DNA of 35,244 nucleotides, taken from assembly GCA_002409285.1 (NCBI GenBank), contig DHUT01000012.1, forward strand, positions 1 to 35,244, written 5' to 3'. Below, one piece after another: positions 1 to 7,894 of this stretch. Source of the DNA: Firmicutes bacterium UBA5227. Lineage in GTDB: Bacteria; Bacillota; Clostridia; Tissierellales; Sedimentibacteraceae. Within the stretch, counting starts at the first letter, position 1. Every line of letters begins with the position of its first letter. Below the pieces are notes generated by a model that was given only the letters and a program-made list of their open reading frames with translations, had not been told where the DNA came from and searched no databases. The position numbers and the translations under genes were made by a program.

Positions 1-25
1 TTCGCAGAAAGGTGGATTTATAAGA

Positions 26-961
26 ATGAATAAATTAAAAAAATCACTTGCATTGGTACTTGCTCTTTGCTTGACAGTAACAGCCGTTGCATGCAATAAG
101 GATGAAGAAAAGATTGAAGAAGGTGTGAAGGCAAAGGTCAATGATAAAGTAATTACCCAGAAAGAGTATGACGAGCACTTGGCTGTTTATAAAAAAATGG
201 CGGAAAGCCAGTATGGTGCCGGAGCCTGGGATTTAGAAATTGCTGAAGGTCAGACTATGGGAAGCTTCTACGAGACTAATCTGCTTGATCAGCTGATTTC
301 AGATTTGTTGCTGGTTGACGCTGCTGAGAAGGAAGGCATAACAATTTCAGATGAAGAACTGCAGGGTGAGCTTGATAATTTTAAGGCATATCTGGATACT
401 GAGGAAAAATACAAAGAATTTCTGACAAATTACGGCATGTCCGAGGATTATCTTAAAAATTCATTGAAAAATGAATACCTGATTAATCATTATCTGTCTG
501 TTAAAATTGAAAACCTCCAGCCTACCGACCAGGAGCTTGAAACATTGTTTAAGGATTTAAAAATGAATGAAAAGGTAAGAGCAAGCCACATACTTGTTGA
601 TACAGAGGATGAAGCAAAGGCTGTCATCGACAGGATTAATAAGGGAGAAAGCTTTGAAGATCTGGCTAAGGAATTATCTAAAGATACAGGAAGCGCAGCA
701 AATGGCGGGGATTTAGACTATTTTGAATATGTTGATATGGTTCAGCCTTTTTCTGAAGCTGCATTTAATATGGAAGTAGGGGAAGTAAGTAAACCGGTTG
801 AATCCAAATTCGGTTACCATGTAATCAAAGTAACTGATAAAAAAGTAGATGATGCAGTTACGTTGGAAACAAAAAAATCAGTTCTGACAGAATATTACAA
901 GTCAACGAAGTATGAAGAGCTTCTTGCAAAGTTAAATAATGAAGCAAATATTAACAAATAA
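26..961 (+). CDS. prsA: PrsA-like peptidyl-prolyl cis-trans isomerase lipoprotein
   Basis: A 311-residue extracytoplasmic foldase that would help exported proteins fold on the outer face of the membrane. The N-terminus is a lipoprotein signal: basic start (MNKLKK), hydrophobic stretch, and a lipobox ending AVAC with the acylated cysteine at residue 23. After a helical SurA_N-like region (about 40-170) comes a parvulin rotamase domain (about 182-272), recognised by KVRASHILV near residue 185, an AANGGDLDYF segment and the FGYHVIKV end. Length agrees with clostridial PrsA. An AAAGGTGG ribosome site lies about 11 bases before the ATG. In many Clostridia this gene sits between mfd and spoVT; spoVT does follow here, so mfd may lie just left of the window (inference). 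No hairpin terminator is seen after it. Confidence 0.9.
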   Translation: MNKLKKSLALVLALCLTVTAVACNKDEEKIEEGVKAKVNDKVITQKEYDEHLAVYKKMAESQYGAGAWDLEIAEGQTMGSFYETNLLDQLISDLLLVDAAEKEGITISDEELQGELDNFKAYLDTEEKYKEFLTNYGMSEDYLKNSLKNEYLINHYLSVKIENLQPTDQELETLFKDLKMNEKVRASHILVDTEDEAKAVIDRINKGESFEDLAKELSKDTGSAANGGDLDYFEYVDMVQPFSEAAFNMEVGEVSKPVESKFGYHVIKVTDKKVDDAVTLETKKSVLTEYYKSTKYEELLAKLNNEANINK

Positions 962-1012
962 TGAAGATTGTATTTACATTTAATAAAAAATGTTATAAAA
1001 AGTAAAAAAATG

Positions 1013-1041
1013 TTGCTATTTATAAGGTATTCCTATATAAT
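1013..1041 (+). promoter_or_regulatory. Sigma-A-like promoter of spoVT with dyad at start site
   Basis: TTGCTA at 1013-1018 and TATAAT at 1036-1041 are separated by 17 bases. A 9-bp perfect dyad, ATATTATTG (1040-1048) and CAATAATAT (1056-1064) with a 7-base gap, overlaps the expected start of transcription near 1048 and could be an operator. The leader to the spoVT ATG is about 117 bases. Confidence 0.6.
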
Positions 1042-1164
1042 ATTATTGATATTTCCAATAATATCCGTAAACTATTCAGGATAAAATCTATTAAAGTGTA
1101 AATAATAGAAAATATTAAAAGAAATGTCATATAAATAAATTTATGCAATTGGAGGAACATAGAT

Positions 1165-1716
1165 ATGAAAGCAACTGGAATTGTCAGAAGAATTGATGAC
1201 CTTGGAAGGGTGGTTATTCCTAAAGAAATAAGGAGAACACTCAGAATCAGGGAAGGGGATCCTTTGGAAATATTCACAGACAGAGAAGGTGAAATAATAC
1301 TGAAAAAATATTCACCTATAGGAGAATTAACTGAATTTGCAGGAGAATATGTTGAATCCTTGTTTGACACAACAAGACATATTGCCGTAATTACAGACCG
1401 TGATGGAGTAATAGCTGTATCAGGAAGTTCTAAAAAGGACTATTTGGAAAAAAGATTAAGCCCTGAGTTGGAAAAAATAATTGAGGGCAGGGAAGTTTAT
1501 ATGACAAGTGCTAATGCTAAACCGATCAGAATTACAGCAAATGAGTTTAATCCTGATAATTATACCAGCCAGGTTATATCTCCTATATTAGTTCATGGAG
1601 ATCCTATCGGAGCAGTTATGCTTCTCTCAAAGGAAAAGGCGTCAAAAATGACTGAGGTTGAAGAAAAATTAATAAAAACCGCAAGCATATTCCTATCAAG
1701 ACAAATGGAAAGCTAA
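1165..1716 (+). CDS. spoVT: Stage V sporulation protein T, AbrB-family regulator
   Basis: A 183-residue DNA-binding regulator of forespore genes. Residues 1-55 form the swapped-hairpin AbrB/SpoVT domain, starting MKATGIVRRIDDLGRVVIPK, which as far as I recall the family is near-identical to Bacillus SpoVT. The rest is the GAF-like ligand-sensing half, with DRDGVIAVSGSSKKDY and a HGDPIGAVMLLSKEKASKMTEV segment ending SRQMES. Bacillus SpoVT is 178 residues, so this is full length. The start is set by TTGGAGGAA seven bases before the ATG. It has its own promoter upstream and a hairpin terminator directly downstream, so it is monocistronic. Presence of spoVT marks the organism as an endospore former. 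Confidence 0.97.
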   Translation: MKATGIVRRIDDLGRVVIPKEIRRTLRIREGDPLEIFTDREGEIILKKYSPIGELTEFAGEYVESLFDTTRHIAVITDRDGVIAVSGSSKKDYLEKRLSPELEKIIEGREVYMTSANAKPIRITANEFNPDNYTSQVISPILVHGDPIGAVMLLSKEKASKMTEVEEKLIKTASIFLSRQMES

Positions 1717-1727
1717 AAAACATATTT

Positions 1728-1759
1728 AATAAAGATGATATATATCATCTTTATTTTTG
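1728..1759 (+). terminator. Hairpin terminator after spoVT
   Basis: A perfect 28-base palindrome (1728-1755) whose half is AATAAAGATGATAT, followed by TTTG. It starts 12 bases after the spoVT stop codon. The stem is AT-rich, so it may be moderate in strength. Confidence 0.75.
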
Positions 1760-1786
1760 TATGCCCTAACCCCATTTTTCAGAGTC

Positions 1787-1823
1787 TTTTTTAGCCTCCC
1801 CTTTTTTAGCCTCCCCTTTTTAG
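1787..1823 (+). repeat. 15-bp tandem repeat, 2.5 copies
   Basis: TTTTTTAGCCTCCCC occurs at 1787-1801 and again exactly at 1802-1816, followed by a partial third copy TTTTTAG to 1823. It ends only 9 bases before the -35 element of the regulator gene at 1895. Slippage during replication would explain it; a regulatory role is possible but unproven. Confidence 0.8.
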
Positions 1824-1831
1824 ATAACGTT

Positions 1832-1860
1832 TTGACTTTAATATATTTTTGGGCTATAAT
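1832..1860 (+). promoter_or_regulatory. Sigma-A promoter of the PrpR-type regulator gene
   Basis: TTGACT (1832-1837), a 17-base spacer, then TATAAT (1855-1860). This is close to consensus and would start transcription near 1867, about 28 bases before the ATG at 1895. It suggests the activator is made constitutively by the housekeeping polymerase. Confidence 0.8.
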
Positions 1861-1894
1861 TAAAACAAAAAAATAGCGGCATCAGGAGAAAATT

Positions 1895-3955
1895 ATGAAA
1901 ACACTGGCGATAGTAAGCTATACAGCGGAATCTGTCAACAGCTATTACAATCAGATAGAAAGCCTTTTTTCTGATAAAATCAGCATAGAAAAATATGCTC
2001 TTGAGGATTTAAAAAACCATAAAGAAATTAATATAGACGCAGATGTTTTGTTAATTCCGTCGTACCATCTGTTTAATAAAATAAAGGGCAATGTAAGCAG
2101 CAATACAGAGCTCTTATTTGCAGACAGAACAATTTCAAAATCAGGAATGGATAAAATAAAAAGGATTAAAAAGGATTTTAGGGTAGTGCTTATAGATGAG
2201 AGCCCTGAAATGACAGAGCAGATGATATCAACTATTTACCAGCTTGGAGCCAGGCATATTCAGTTGACTTCATATTGGGCAGATGACAGCAACGATGATG
2301 ATAAGATATTTATTATTCTGGGACAGTCTGACTACACACCAAAAGCATCAAGAGAAATAATTAATGTGGGAAACAGTCTTTTGGATATTAATACAATTAT
2401 AGATATTGGTATGAAGTTTGATTTGTTTTCTGTTTTGGATAGAAAGGATGTTGTCAGAAGCTATAAGGAAATAGAAACCGCCAATTTCGGACTTCTTAAA
2501 ATCATGGGTGTTACTAACAGCCGCGAAAGCCAGCTGGATATTTTGCTGCAGGCTATTGACGCAGGGGTTATAGGAGTTGATGCATCCGGCGATATTTTCC
2601 TGTACAACGAAATTGCCAGAGATATTGTTAAAAAAGACAATGAGCATGTAATTAATAAAAACGTACTGAAACTGCTGCCGGAAATACCCTTTGGATACAC
2701 CCTTGAAAACTGGAAACCTGTTGAAGAAAAAATTATAAAGATTAACGGATGTGATGTGGTGGTATCTGTTAACCCCCTTCTTCATTCGAAAAAAATGTAC
2801 GGAGCAGTGGCAATAATAAGGAAATATTCTGATTTAGAAAAAAAAGAATATTTATTGCGGAAAAAACTCATTGGGAAAGGATATGTAGCAAAATATGATT
2901 TTAAAGACATTTTCGGGAAAAGCAATGCAATTACAGAGTGCAAAAACATCGCAAAACGTATGTCAAAATCAAATTCTTCGGTACTTATAACGGGAGAGAC
3001 AGGTACGGGGAAAGAATTGTTTGCTCAGGCAATACACAACAATTCCCTTAGAAAAGAATATCAGTTTGTAGCGGTTAATTGCGGGGCATTTCCTGAAAGC
3101 CTGTTGGAAAGCGAGCTTTTTGGCTATGAAGAAGGTGCTTTCACAGGAGCCAGAAAGGGAGGAAAGCCGGGATTATTTGAACTTGCTCACAAGGGAACTC
3201 TCTTTCTTGATGAAATTACGGAAATGCCAATGAGTCTACAGGTTAAGCTGCTTAGAGTTTTGCAGGAACGGGAAGTCGTCAGGCTTGGCGGTGACAGAAT
3301 AATTGATGTTGATATAAGAATTATAGCAGCAACAAATAAAGGAATAAAAGAAATGGTAGAAATGGGTGAATTCAGACAGGATCTTTTTTACCGGCTCAAT
3401 GTGCTTCCTCTTAAAATACCGCCTCTCAGGGACAGGAGAGAAGATATAATCGGTCTTGTGGAGTATATGAAGACGACATTTGACAGTGAGTTTACATTAA
3501 CAGAAAGGGCAAAGGAGTTTCTGAGTGAATACAGCTGGAACGGAAACGTAAGAGAGCTTAGAAATTGTGTGGAGTACCTGGTCAATTTGGGATTGAATGA
3601 AATAGATGACAAGGATATACCCATCGATTACGAAGACAGAGCAATAGGTACAAAACTGTTTTTACCGGAACAGGATGCAATGACTGAATTCCTTGAGAAT
3701 ACAGGAGGGAATCTTAGAAAATATATATTTGTACTTGAAGAATTAAAAAATGCCTATATCAACAATAAACGCATCGGAAGGAGAAGCATAAGTGAAATAG
3801 CCAGGAAAAAGAACATTTTTATAAGTGAACAGGAAGTAAGAACAGTTTTATTAAATCTGGAAAGATATAAAATGGCTGAGATAAATACGGGCAGAGGCGG
3901 AACAGTAATAACAGATTTCGGAATTAAAGCCTTAAACTATTTATCAAAGGGTTAA
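1895..3955 (+). CDS. Sigma-54-dependent activator, PrpR_N-PAS-AAA+ type
   Basis: A 686-residue enhancer-binding protein that would remodel sigma-54 polymerase using ATP. Residues 1-190 resemble the PrpR_N sensor domain of propionate-type regulators. A PAS domain follows (about 212-310, with AIDAGVIGVDASGDIFLYN). The AAA+ core (about 335-565) has Walker A GETGTGKE at 367-374, the sigma-54 contact loop GAFTGA at 414-419 intact, and Walker B GTLFLDEI. The C-terminus lacks the usual Fis-type helix-turn-helix; it ends in a winged-helix-like segment (GRRSISEIARKKNIFISEQE onward), a form I associate with clostridial members. Start ATG follows CAGGAG. It lies directly upstream of a -24/-12 promoter and iorAB-buk, which are its probable targets (inference). 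The ligand, perhaps a 2-oxoacid or acyl-CoA, is unknown. Confidence 0.9.
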   Translation: MKTLAIVSYTAESVNSYYNQIESLFSDKISIEKYALEDLKNHKEINIDADVLLIPSYHLFNKIKGNVSSNTELLFADRTISKSGMDKIKRIKKDFRVVLIDESPEMTEQMISTIYQLGARHIQLTSYWADDSNDDDKIFIILGQSDYTPKASREIINVGNSLLDINTIIDIGMKFDLFSVLDRKDVVRSYKEIETANFGLLKIMGVTNSRESQLDILLQAIDAGVIGVDASGDIFLYNEIARDIVKKDNEHVINKNVLKLLPEIPFGYTLENWKPVEEKIIKINGCDVVVSVNPLLHSKKMYGAVAIIRKYSDLEKKEYLLRKKLIGKGYVAKYDFKDIFGKSNAITECKNIAKRMSKSNSSVLITGETGTGKELFAQAIHNNSLRKEYQFVAVNCGAFPESLLESELFGYEEGAFTGARKGGKPGLFELAHKGTLFLDEITEMPMSLQVKLLRVLQEREVVRLGGDRIIDVDIRIIAATNKGIKEMVEMGEFRQDLFYRLNVLPLKIPPLRDRREDIIGLVEYMKTTFDSEFTLTERAKEFLSEYSWNGNVRELRNCVEYLVNLGLNEIDDKDIPIDYEDRAIGTKLFLPEQDAMTEFLENTGGNLRKYIFVLEELKNAYINNKRIGRRSISEIARKKNIFISEQEVRTVLLNLERYKMAEINTGRGGTVITDFGIKALNYLSKG

Positions 3956-4265
3956 ACTGTACGCATTCCCGTCCCTTTTAACCCGCTAATATAAACTGAC
4001 TGTGCAAAAATTAAAGACAGTATTATAATAACTATGAAAATTGAGGACTTAATTTTTTTAAAAAGCGACCCATAAATGGCACGGTTTATGCATATAATTT
4101 ATTAAGTATTTATGTTTTTTTTTGCTGTTAGGAAATTACTGCTTATAGTCAAAAATTTTTTCCTTAATAAGTTTCCGACTGTGAATAGTATCGGCTGCAT
4201 AATTACAATATTCTTGGTTATATATTATTTATTGTGTACATGTATAAATTAAAGGAGGGCACAAA
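3956..4265 (+). promoter_or_regulatory. Intergenic control region before iorA
   Basis: This 310-base gap has no coding potential that I can see. It holds the sigma-54 promoter at 4077-4091 and then a transcribed leader of about 160 bases. The heptamer GACTGTG occurs upstream (about 3998) and again in the leader (about 4191); the first copy is followed by GACAGT in inverted sense. These are candidate activator sites but weak by eye. No intrinsic terminator is clear after the regulator gene. Confidence 0.55.
4077..4091 (+). promoter_or_regulatory. Sigma-54 (-24/-12) promoter of iorA-iorB-buk
   Basis: TGGCACGGTTTATGC matches the consensus TGGCAC-N5-TTGC at every conserved position except the first T of the -12 box. 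The invariant GG (4078-4079) and GC (4090-4091) have correct spacing. Transcription would start near 4103. The upstream neighbour encodes a sigma-54 activator with an intact GAFTGA loop, which strongly supports the call. Confidence 0.85.
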
Positions 4266-6041
4266 TTGAAAAAATTAATGACAGGTAATGAAGCTGTTGC
4301 GCAGGGAGCCTATGAAGCAGGTGTTCATTATGCGGCAGCTTATCCGGGTACGCCAAGCACGGAAATATTAGAAAATATTGCTCCCCACAAGGAAATTATT
4401 GCCGAGTGGGCACCAAATGAAAAGGTGGCGGTGGAATCTGCCGCAGGAGCTTCTATTGCGGGAGCAAGGACGCTTTCGGCAATGAAGCATGTGGGGCTTA
4501 ATGTTGCTGCCGACCCGTTTTTTACCATGGGCTATATAGGAATAAACGGCGGTATGGTGGTTGTAAGTGCTGATGATCCGGGACTTCACTCTTCACAAAA
4601 TGAACAGGATAACAGATACTATGCCAAGATGGCAAAGGTTGCAATGATAGAACCCAGCGACAGCCAGGAATGTAAGGATATGGTTAAGGACGCCCTGGAA
4701 ATAAGCGAAAAATTTGATACAATGGTGTTGTTCAGAATGACCACAAGGCTGTGTCACAGCAAATCAATAGTAGAAACGGGAGAACGTACAGAAGTTCTCA
4801 TTAAGCCATATGTTAAAAATACAAATAAAAACCTGATTGCACCTGCAGTTGCAAAACAGCTGCACCTGGTGGTAGAACAAAGACTGAAGGAACTTGAGAA
4901 GTTTTCAAATGAAACAGATTTAAACTATATTGAATGGAATGACAAAAAAGTAGGAGTAATTTCCGCAGGAGTTGCATACCAATACGCCAGAGAAATATTC
5001 GGTGACAGCGCCTCTTATTTGAAAATAGGTTTTACCTACCCTCTTCCAATGGAAAAAATAAAGAAATTTGCAGAACAGGTTGGAACGCTTTATGTGGTTG
5101 AAGAACTTGAACCCTTTATGGAGGAACAAATAAAAGCAGCAGGTATAGATTGTATAGGAAAAGACAAAATTCCAAACACCTGGGAGCTTAATCCGGATAT
5201 AGTCGAAAAGTCATTGTTTGGAACTGAAAAAGCAACTATCGATTATGATAAAACAACTGCTGTCGGAAGGCCTCCAACACTTTGTGCAGGATGTCCTCAC
5301 AGAGCATTTTACTATGAACTGTCAAAGAAAAAGAATATTATGATTACAGGAGACATAGGCTGCTATACACTTGGAGGAACAGCTCCGCTAAATGCCATGG
5401 ATACCTGTATCTGCATGGGAGCAAGCGTAAGCGCCGCTCATGGAGCTAAAAAGGTATTTGAAAAAAACAACGACAACAAGAGAGTAGTTGCTACAATCGG
5501 GGACTCTACATTCTTCCATTCGGGTATGACAAGCCTTTTGGATGTTGTCTATAATAAAAGCAATACTATAACATGCATACTGGATAACAGAATAACTGCC
5601 ATGACAGGTCATCAGGAAAACCCTGGTACCGGCTATACCCTTCAGGGAGAAGAAGCTTATATCACTGATATTCCGGAAGTTGTAAAAGCTTTGGGAATAA
5701 AACATATAAGGACCGTTAACCCACTAAATAGTGCCGAAACGAAAGAAGCTATCGACTGGGCACTGGCACTGGAGGAACCTTCTGTAATAATATCAAGGTA
5801 TCCATGTGCGCTTAAGAGCTATTCTGAACATGATCTGAATGAATTCGGACCTATAAAGGGAGTATGTGAGGTAAATCAGGAAGTGTGTATCGGATGTAAG
5901 AAGTGTGTGGGAACAGGATGTCCGGCAATACACTTTAAAAAAGAAATTAAAAAATCTTCAATTAATAAAGTTCAATGTGTAGGCTGTAAATTATGTGCGC
6001 AGGTATGTCCTGTAAAAGCTATAAGTAAGGTGGGTGAATGA
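4266..6041 (+). CDS. iorA: Indolepyruvate ferredoxin oxidoreductase, alpha subunit
   Basis: The 591-residue large subunit of the thiamine-diphosphate enzyme that decarboxylates aryl-2-oxoacids (indolepyruvate, phenylpyruvate) to aryl-acetyl-CoA while reducing ferredoxin. Seen in order: N-terminal pyrimidine-binding domain (AYPGTPSTEILE), middle transferase-like domain, TPP-binding domain with GDIGCYTLGG and GDSTFFHSG, then a two-cluster ferredoxin tail with CIGCKKCVGTGCP and CVGCKLCAQVCP. The first cluster motif has four residues before its last Cys instead of three. The start is a TTG: AAAGGAGGGC ends 5 bases before it, whereas the next ATG (4278) is too far away. The stop overlaps the most upstream start of iorB. 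It is the first gene of a sigma-54 operon with iorB and buk. Confidence 0.95.
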   Translation: MKKLMTGNEAVAQGAYEAGVHYAAAYPGTPSTEILENIAPHKEIIAEWAPNEKVAVESAAGASIAGARTLSAMKHVGLNVAADPFFTMGYIGINGGMVVVSADDPGLHSSQNEQDNRYYAKMAKVAMIEPSDSQECKDMVKDALEISEKFDTMVLFRMTTRLCHSKSIVETGERTEVLIKPYVKNTNKNLIAPAVAKQLHLVVEQRLKELEKFSNETDLNYIEWNDKKVGVISAGVAYQYAREIFGDSASYLKIGFTYPLPMEKIKKFAEQVGTLYVVEELEPFMEEQIKAAGIDCIGKDKIPNTWELNPDIVEKSLFGTEKATIDYDKTTAVGRPPTLCAGCPHRAFYYELSKKKNIMITGDIGCYTLGGTAPLNAMDTCICMGASVSAAHGAKKVFEKNNDNKRVVATIGDSTFFHSGMTSLLDVVYNKSNTITCILDNRITAMTGHQENPGTGYTLQGEEAYITDIPEVVKALGIKHIRTVNPLNSAETKEAIDWALALEEPSVIISRYPCALKSYSEHDLNEFGPIKGVCEVNQEVCIGCKKCVGTGCPAIHFKKEIKKSSINKVQCVGCKLCAQVCPVKAISKVGE

Positions 6042-6043
6042 TT

Positions 6044-6634
6044 ATGAATAAAAATATTTTATTAGTAGGAGTCGGAGGACAAGGAACTATCCTTGTAAGC
6101 AAAATATTATCCACAGGTCTTTTGGAAGCAGGGTATGATGTGAAAATGTCTGAAATACACGGCATGGCTCAAAGAGGAGGCAGTGTCTCAACTCAGGTGA
6201 GATATGGAGAAAAGGTGTATTCACCGATTATAGGCATAGGTACGGCAGACATTCTTGTGTCCTTTGAAAAAATGGAAGCTTTGAGGTGGCTTGAATACCT
6301 GAAGCCTGAAGGTGTGGTTGTAATAAATGATTATGAGATTCCATCAGCACCGATACTTTCAGGTAAAGAAAATTATCCTCAGGGTATAATTGAATTGATT
6401 GAAAGCAAGGCTGATACACGAGTTATCAATGCCGCCGAAACAGCAGAAAAGCTTGGGAGTGACAAGGTAATGAACGTGGTGCTTTTGGGTGCATTGGTTA
6501 AATTGATGAACCTGACTGATATTGATTGGGACAAGGCAATAAAAGATACGGTTAAGGAAAAATTTGCAGATGTAAACATTAAGGCACTGCATGCCGGAAT
6601 GGATAGTGTTGTATGCTCAAAGACGGGCTGCTGA
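6044..6634 (+). CDS. iorB: Indolepyruvate ferredoxin oxidoreductase, beta subunit
   Basis: The small, roughly 196-residue gamma-type subunit that pairs with IorA. The hallmark NILLVGVGGQGTILVSKIL and the later MSEIHGMAQRGGSVSTQVR segment are typical of the 2-oxoacid:ferredoxin oxidoreductase gamma domain, which here carries the CoA-side function. Two ATGs are possible: 6038, which overlaps the iorA stop (ATGA), and 6044. The ribosome site AAGGTGGG (about 6028-6035) is better spaced for 6044, so that is used. Length is normal for IorB. The overlap with iorA indicates coupled translation of equal subunits. Confidence 0.93.
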   Translation: MNKNILLVGVGGQGTILVSKILSTGLLEAGYDVKMSEIHGMAQRGGSVSTQVRYGEKVYSPIIGIGTADILVSFEKMEALRWLEYLKPEGVVVINDYEIPSAPILSGKENYPQGIIELIESKADTRVINAAETAEKLGSDKVMNVVLLGALVKLMNLTDIDWDKAIKDTVKEKFADVNIKALHAGMDSVVCSKTGC

Positions 6635-6665
6635 ACATTTTAATAATTGACGAGAGAGGAAATAT

Positions 6666-7751
6666 ATGGGCTATAAAATATTGGCAATAAATCCGGGATC
6701 AACTTCCACAAAAATATCCCTGTATGAAGATGAAAAAGAAATATTTACGGAAAAATTAGAACATCCGCTGGATGTAATTGAAAAGTTTGAAAATGTAGAA
6801 GATCAGCTTCATATGAGAAAAGAATTGGTTATGGAGGTTTTAAAAGAAAAGAAATTTGATATTAAAGAATTATCTGCAGTAGTAGCAAGAGGAGGAATGC
6901 TTCCTCCTGTTAATCCCGGAGCATATATGATTAACGAATTAATGGTTGACAGGGTTGAGAACCGTCCGGTTATGGAACATGCATCAAACCTTGCCGCGCC
7001 TATTGCCTTTGAAATTGCCAGACAGGTTGGTGTTCCTTCATATATATATGATTCTGTCATGTCTGATGAACTGCCTGACATTGCTCATATATCCGGAATG
7101 CCTGATCTTCCCAGAACAAGCTCAAGCCATGTGCTCAACACCAGAGCAATGGCAATAAAGGCTTCTGAGGAGCGAGGTAAAAAATATGAGGACATGAATA
7201 TAATTGTTGCACATTTGGGCGGCGGAATTTCCATTAATATTCATGAAAAAGGAAGAATAGTGGATTTGGTTTCGGATGACGAAGGTCCATTCTCTCCTGA
7301 AAGGGCAGGCAGAGTTCCCTGCAGGGAATTAATCAATCTTTGCTATTCAGGTAAATATGACAAGAAAACCATGCAGAGGAAACTCAGGGGAAATGGCGGA
7401 TTAAGGGCATATCTCAACACAATAGATGTAAGAGATGTAGAAAAAATGATTGCCGAAGGCAATGAATACGCAAAATTAATATTTGATGCAATGGCTTATC
7501 AGATTGCAAAAGGCATAGGAGAGCTTGCAACGGTAACAGAGGGCAATGTGGATGTCATAATACTCACCGGCGGTATTGCCCACTCTAAAATGCTTACCGA
7601 CAAAGTAACAAAAAGGGTAAGCTTCATAGCTCCGGTAGAAATTTTAGCAGGAGAAAATGAAATGGAAGCCCTCGCCCTGGGCGCCCTTCGTGTTCTACGA
7701 GGACAAGAACAGGCAAGAGAATACACAGCAGAAGTAGATTCAAGAAAATAA
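6666..7751 (+). CDS. buk: Butyrate kinase (acyl kinase)
   Basis: A 361-residue acetokinase-family enzyme that converts acyl-phosphate and ADP to the free acid and ATP. The N-terminal ILAINPGSTSTKISLYEDEK is the phosphate-binding hallmark; further on are VVARGGMLPPVNPGAYMIN, the HLGGGISINIHEKGRIVD nucleotide motif, and the late ILTGGIAHS loop. Length and motifs fit butyrate or branched-chain fatty acid kinases rather than acetate kinase. It follows iorB by 31 bases with GAGAGGAAA before the ATG. In this operon it could conserve energy from aryl- or branched-acetyl-CoA made by IorAB, but the phosphotransbutyrylase that would link them is not in the window. Confidence 0.93.
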   Translation: MGYKILAINPGSTSTKISLYEDEKEIFTEKLEHPLDVIEKFENVEDQLHMRKELVMEVLKEKKFDIKELSAVVARGGMLPPVNPGAYMINELMVDRVENRPVMEHASNLAAPIAFEIARQVGVPSYIYDSVMSDELPDIAHISGMPDLPRTSSSHVLNTRAMAIKASEERGKKYEDMNIIVAHLGGGISINIHEKGRIVDLVSDDEGPFSPERAGRVPCRELINLCYSGKYDKKTMQRKLRGNGGLRAYLNTIDVRDVEKMIAEGNEYAKLIFDAMAYQIAKGIGELATVTEGNVDVIILTGGIAHSKMLTDKVTKRVSFIAPVEILAGENEMEALALGALRVLRGQEQAREYTAEVDSRK

Positions 7752-7758
7752 ATATCAT

Positions 7759-7797
7759 AAAAAAACTCCCAAAGCTCCTATATATGGGAGTTTTTTT
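7759..7797 (+). terminator. Strong intrinsic terminator after buk
   Basis: A 13-bp stem, AAAAAAACTCCCA (7759-7771) with TGGGAGTTTTTTT (7785-7797), and a 13-base loop. It ends the iorAB-buk operon and isolates the permease promoter that follows. The A and T flanks allow it to work in both directions. Confidence 0.92.
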
Positions 7798-7808
7798 ATT
7801 TTTATATT

Positions 7809-7837
7809 TTGACATATGGATTTGGACGTGGTATAAT
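7809..7837 (+). promoter_or_regulatory. Consensus sigma-A promoter of the permease gene
   Basis: TTGACA (7809-7814), a 17-base spacer, TATAAT (7832-7837): a perfect housekeeping promoter with optimal spacing. Its position shows that coding starts downstream, at 7895, and not at the upstream in-frame ATG at 7784, which lies inside the buk terminator. Confidence 0.9.
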
Positions 7838-7894
7838 CATTCAAAAAAAATAGTAATAAAACAGAAAATAAAATTCAATTTTAAGGGTGACGAG

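Noticed and set aside
6359..6592. Open minus-strand frames inside iorB
   Set aside because: They lie opposite a clear gene with family motifs, lack ribosome sites and have low-complexity composition; the same applies to other antisense frames in the window.
7784..7894. In-frame upstream extension of the permease, starting at ATG 7784
   Set aside because: It lies in the buk terminator and the permease's own sigma-A promoter; a ribosome site is present only at 7895.
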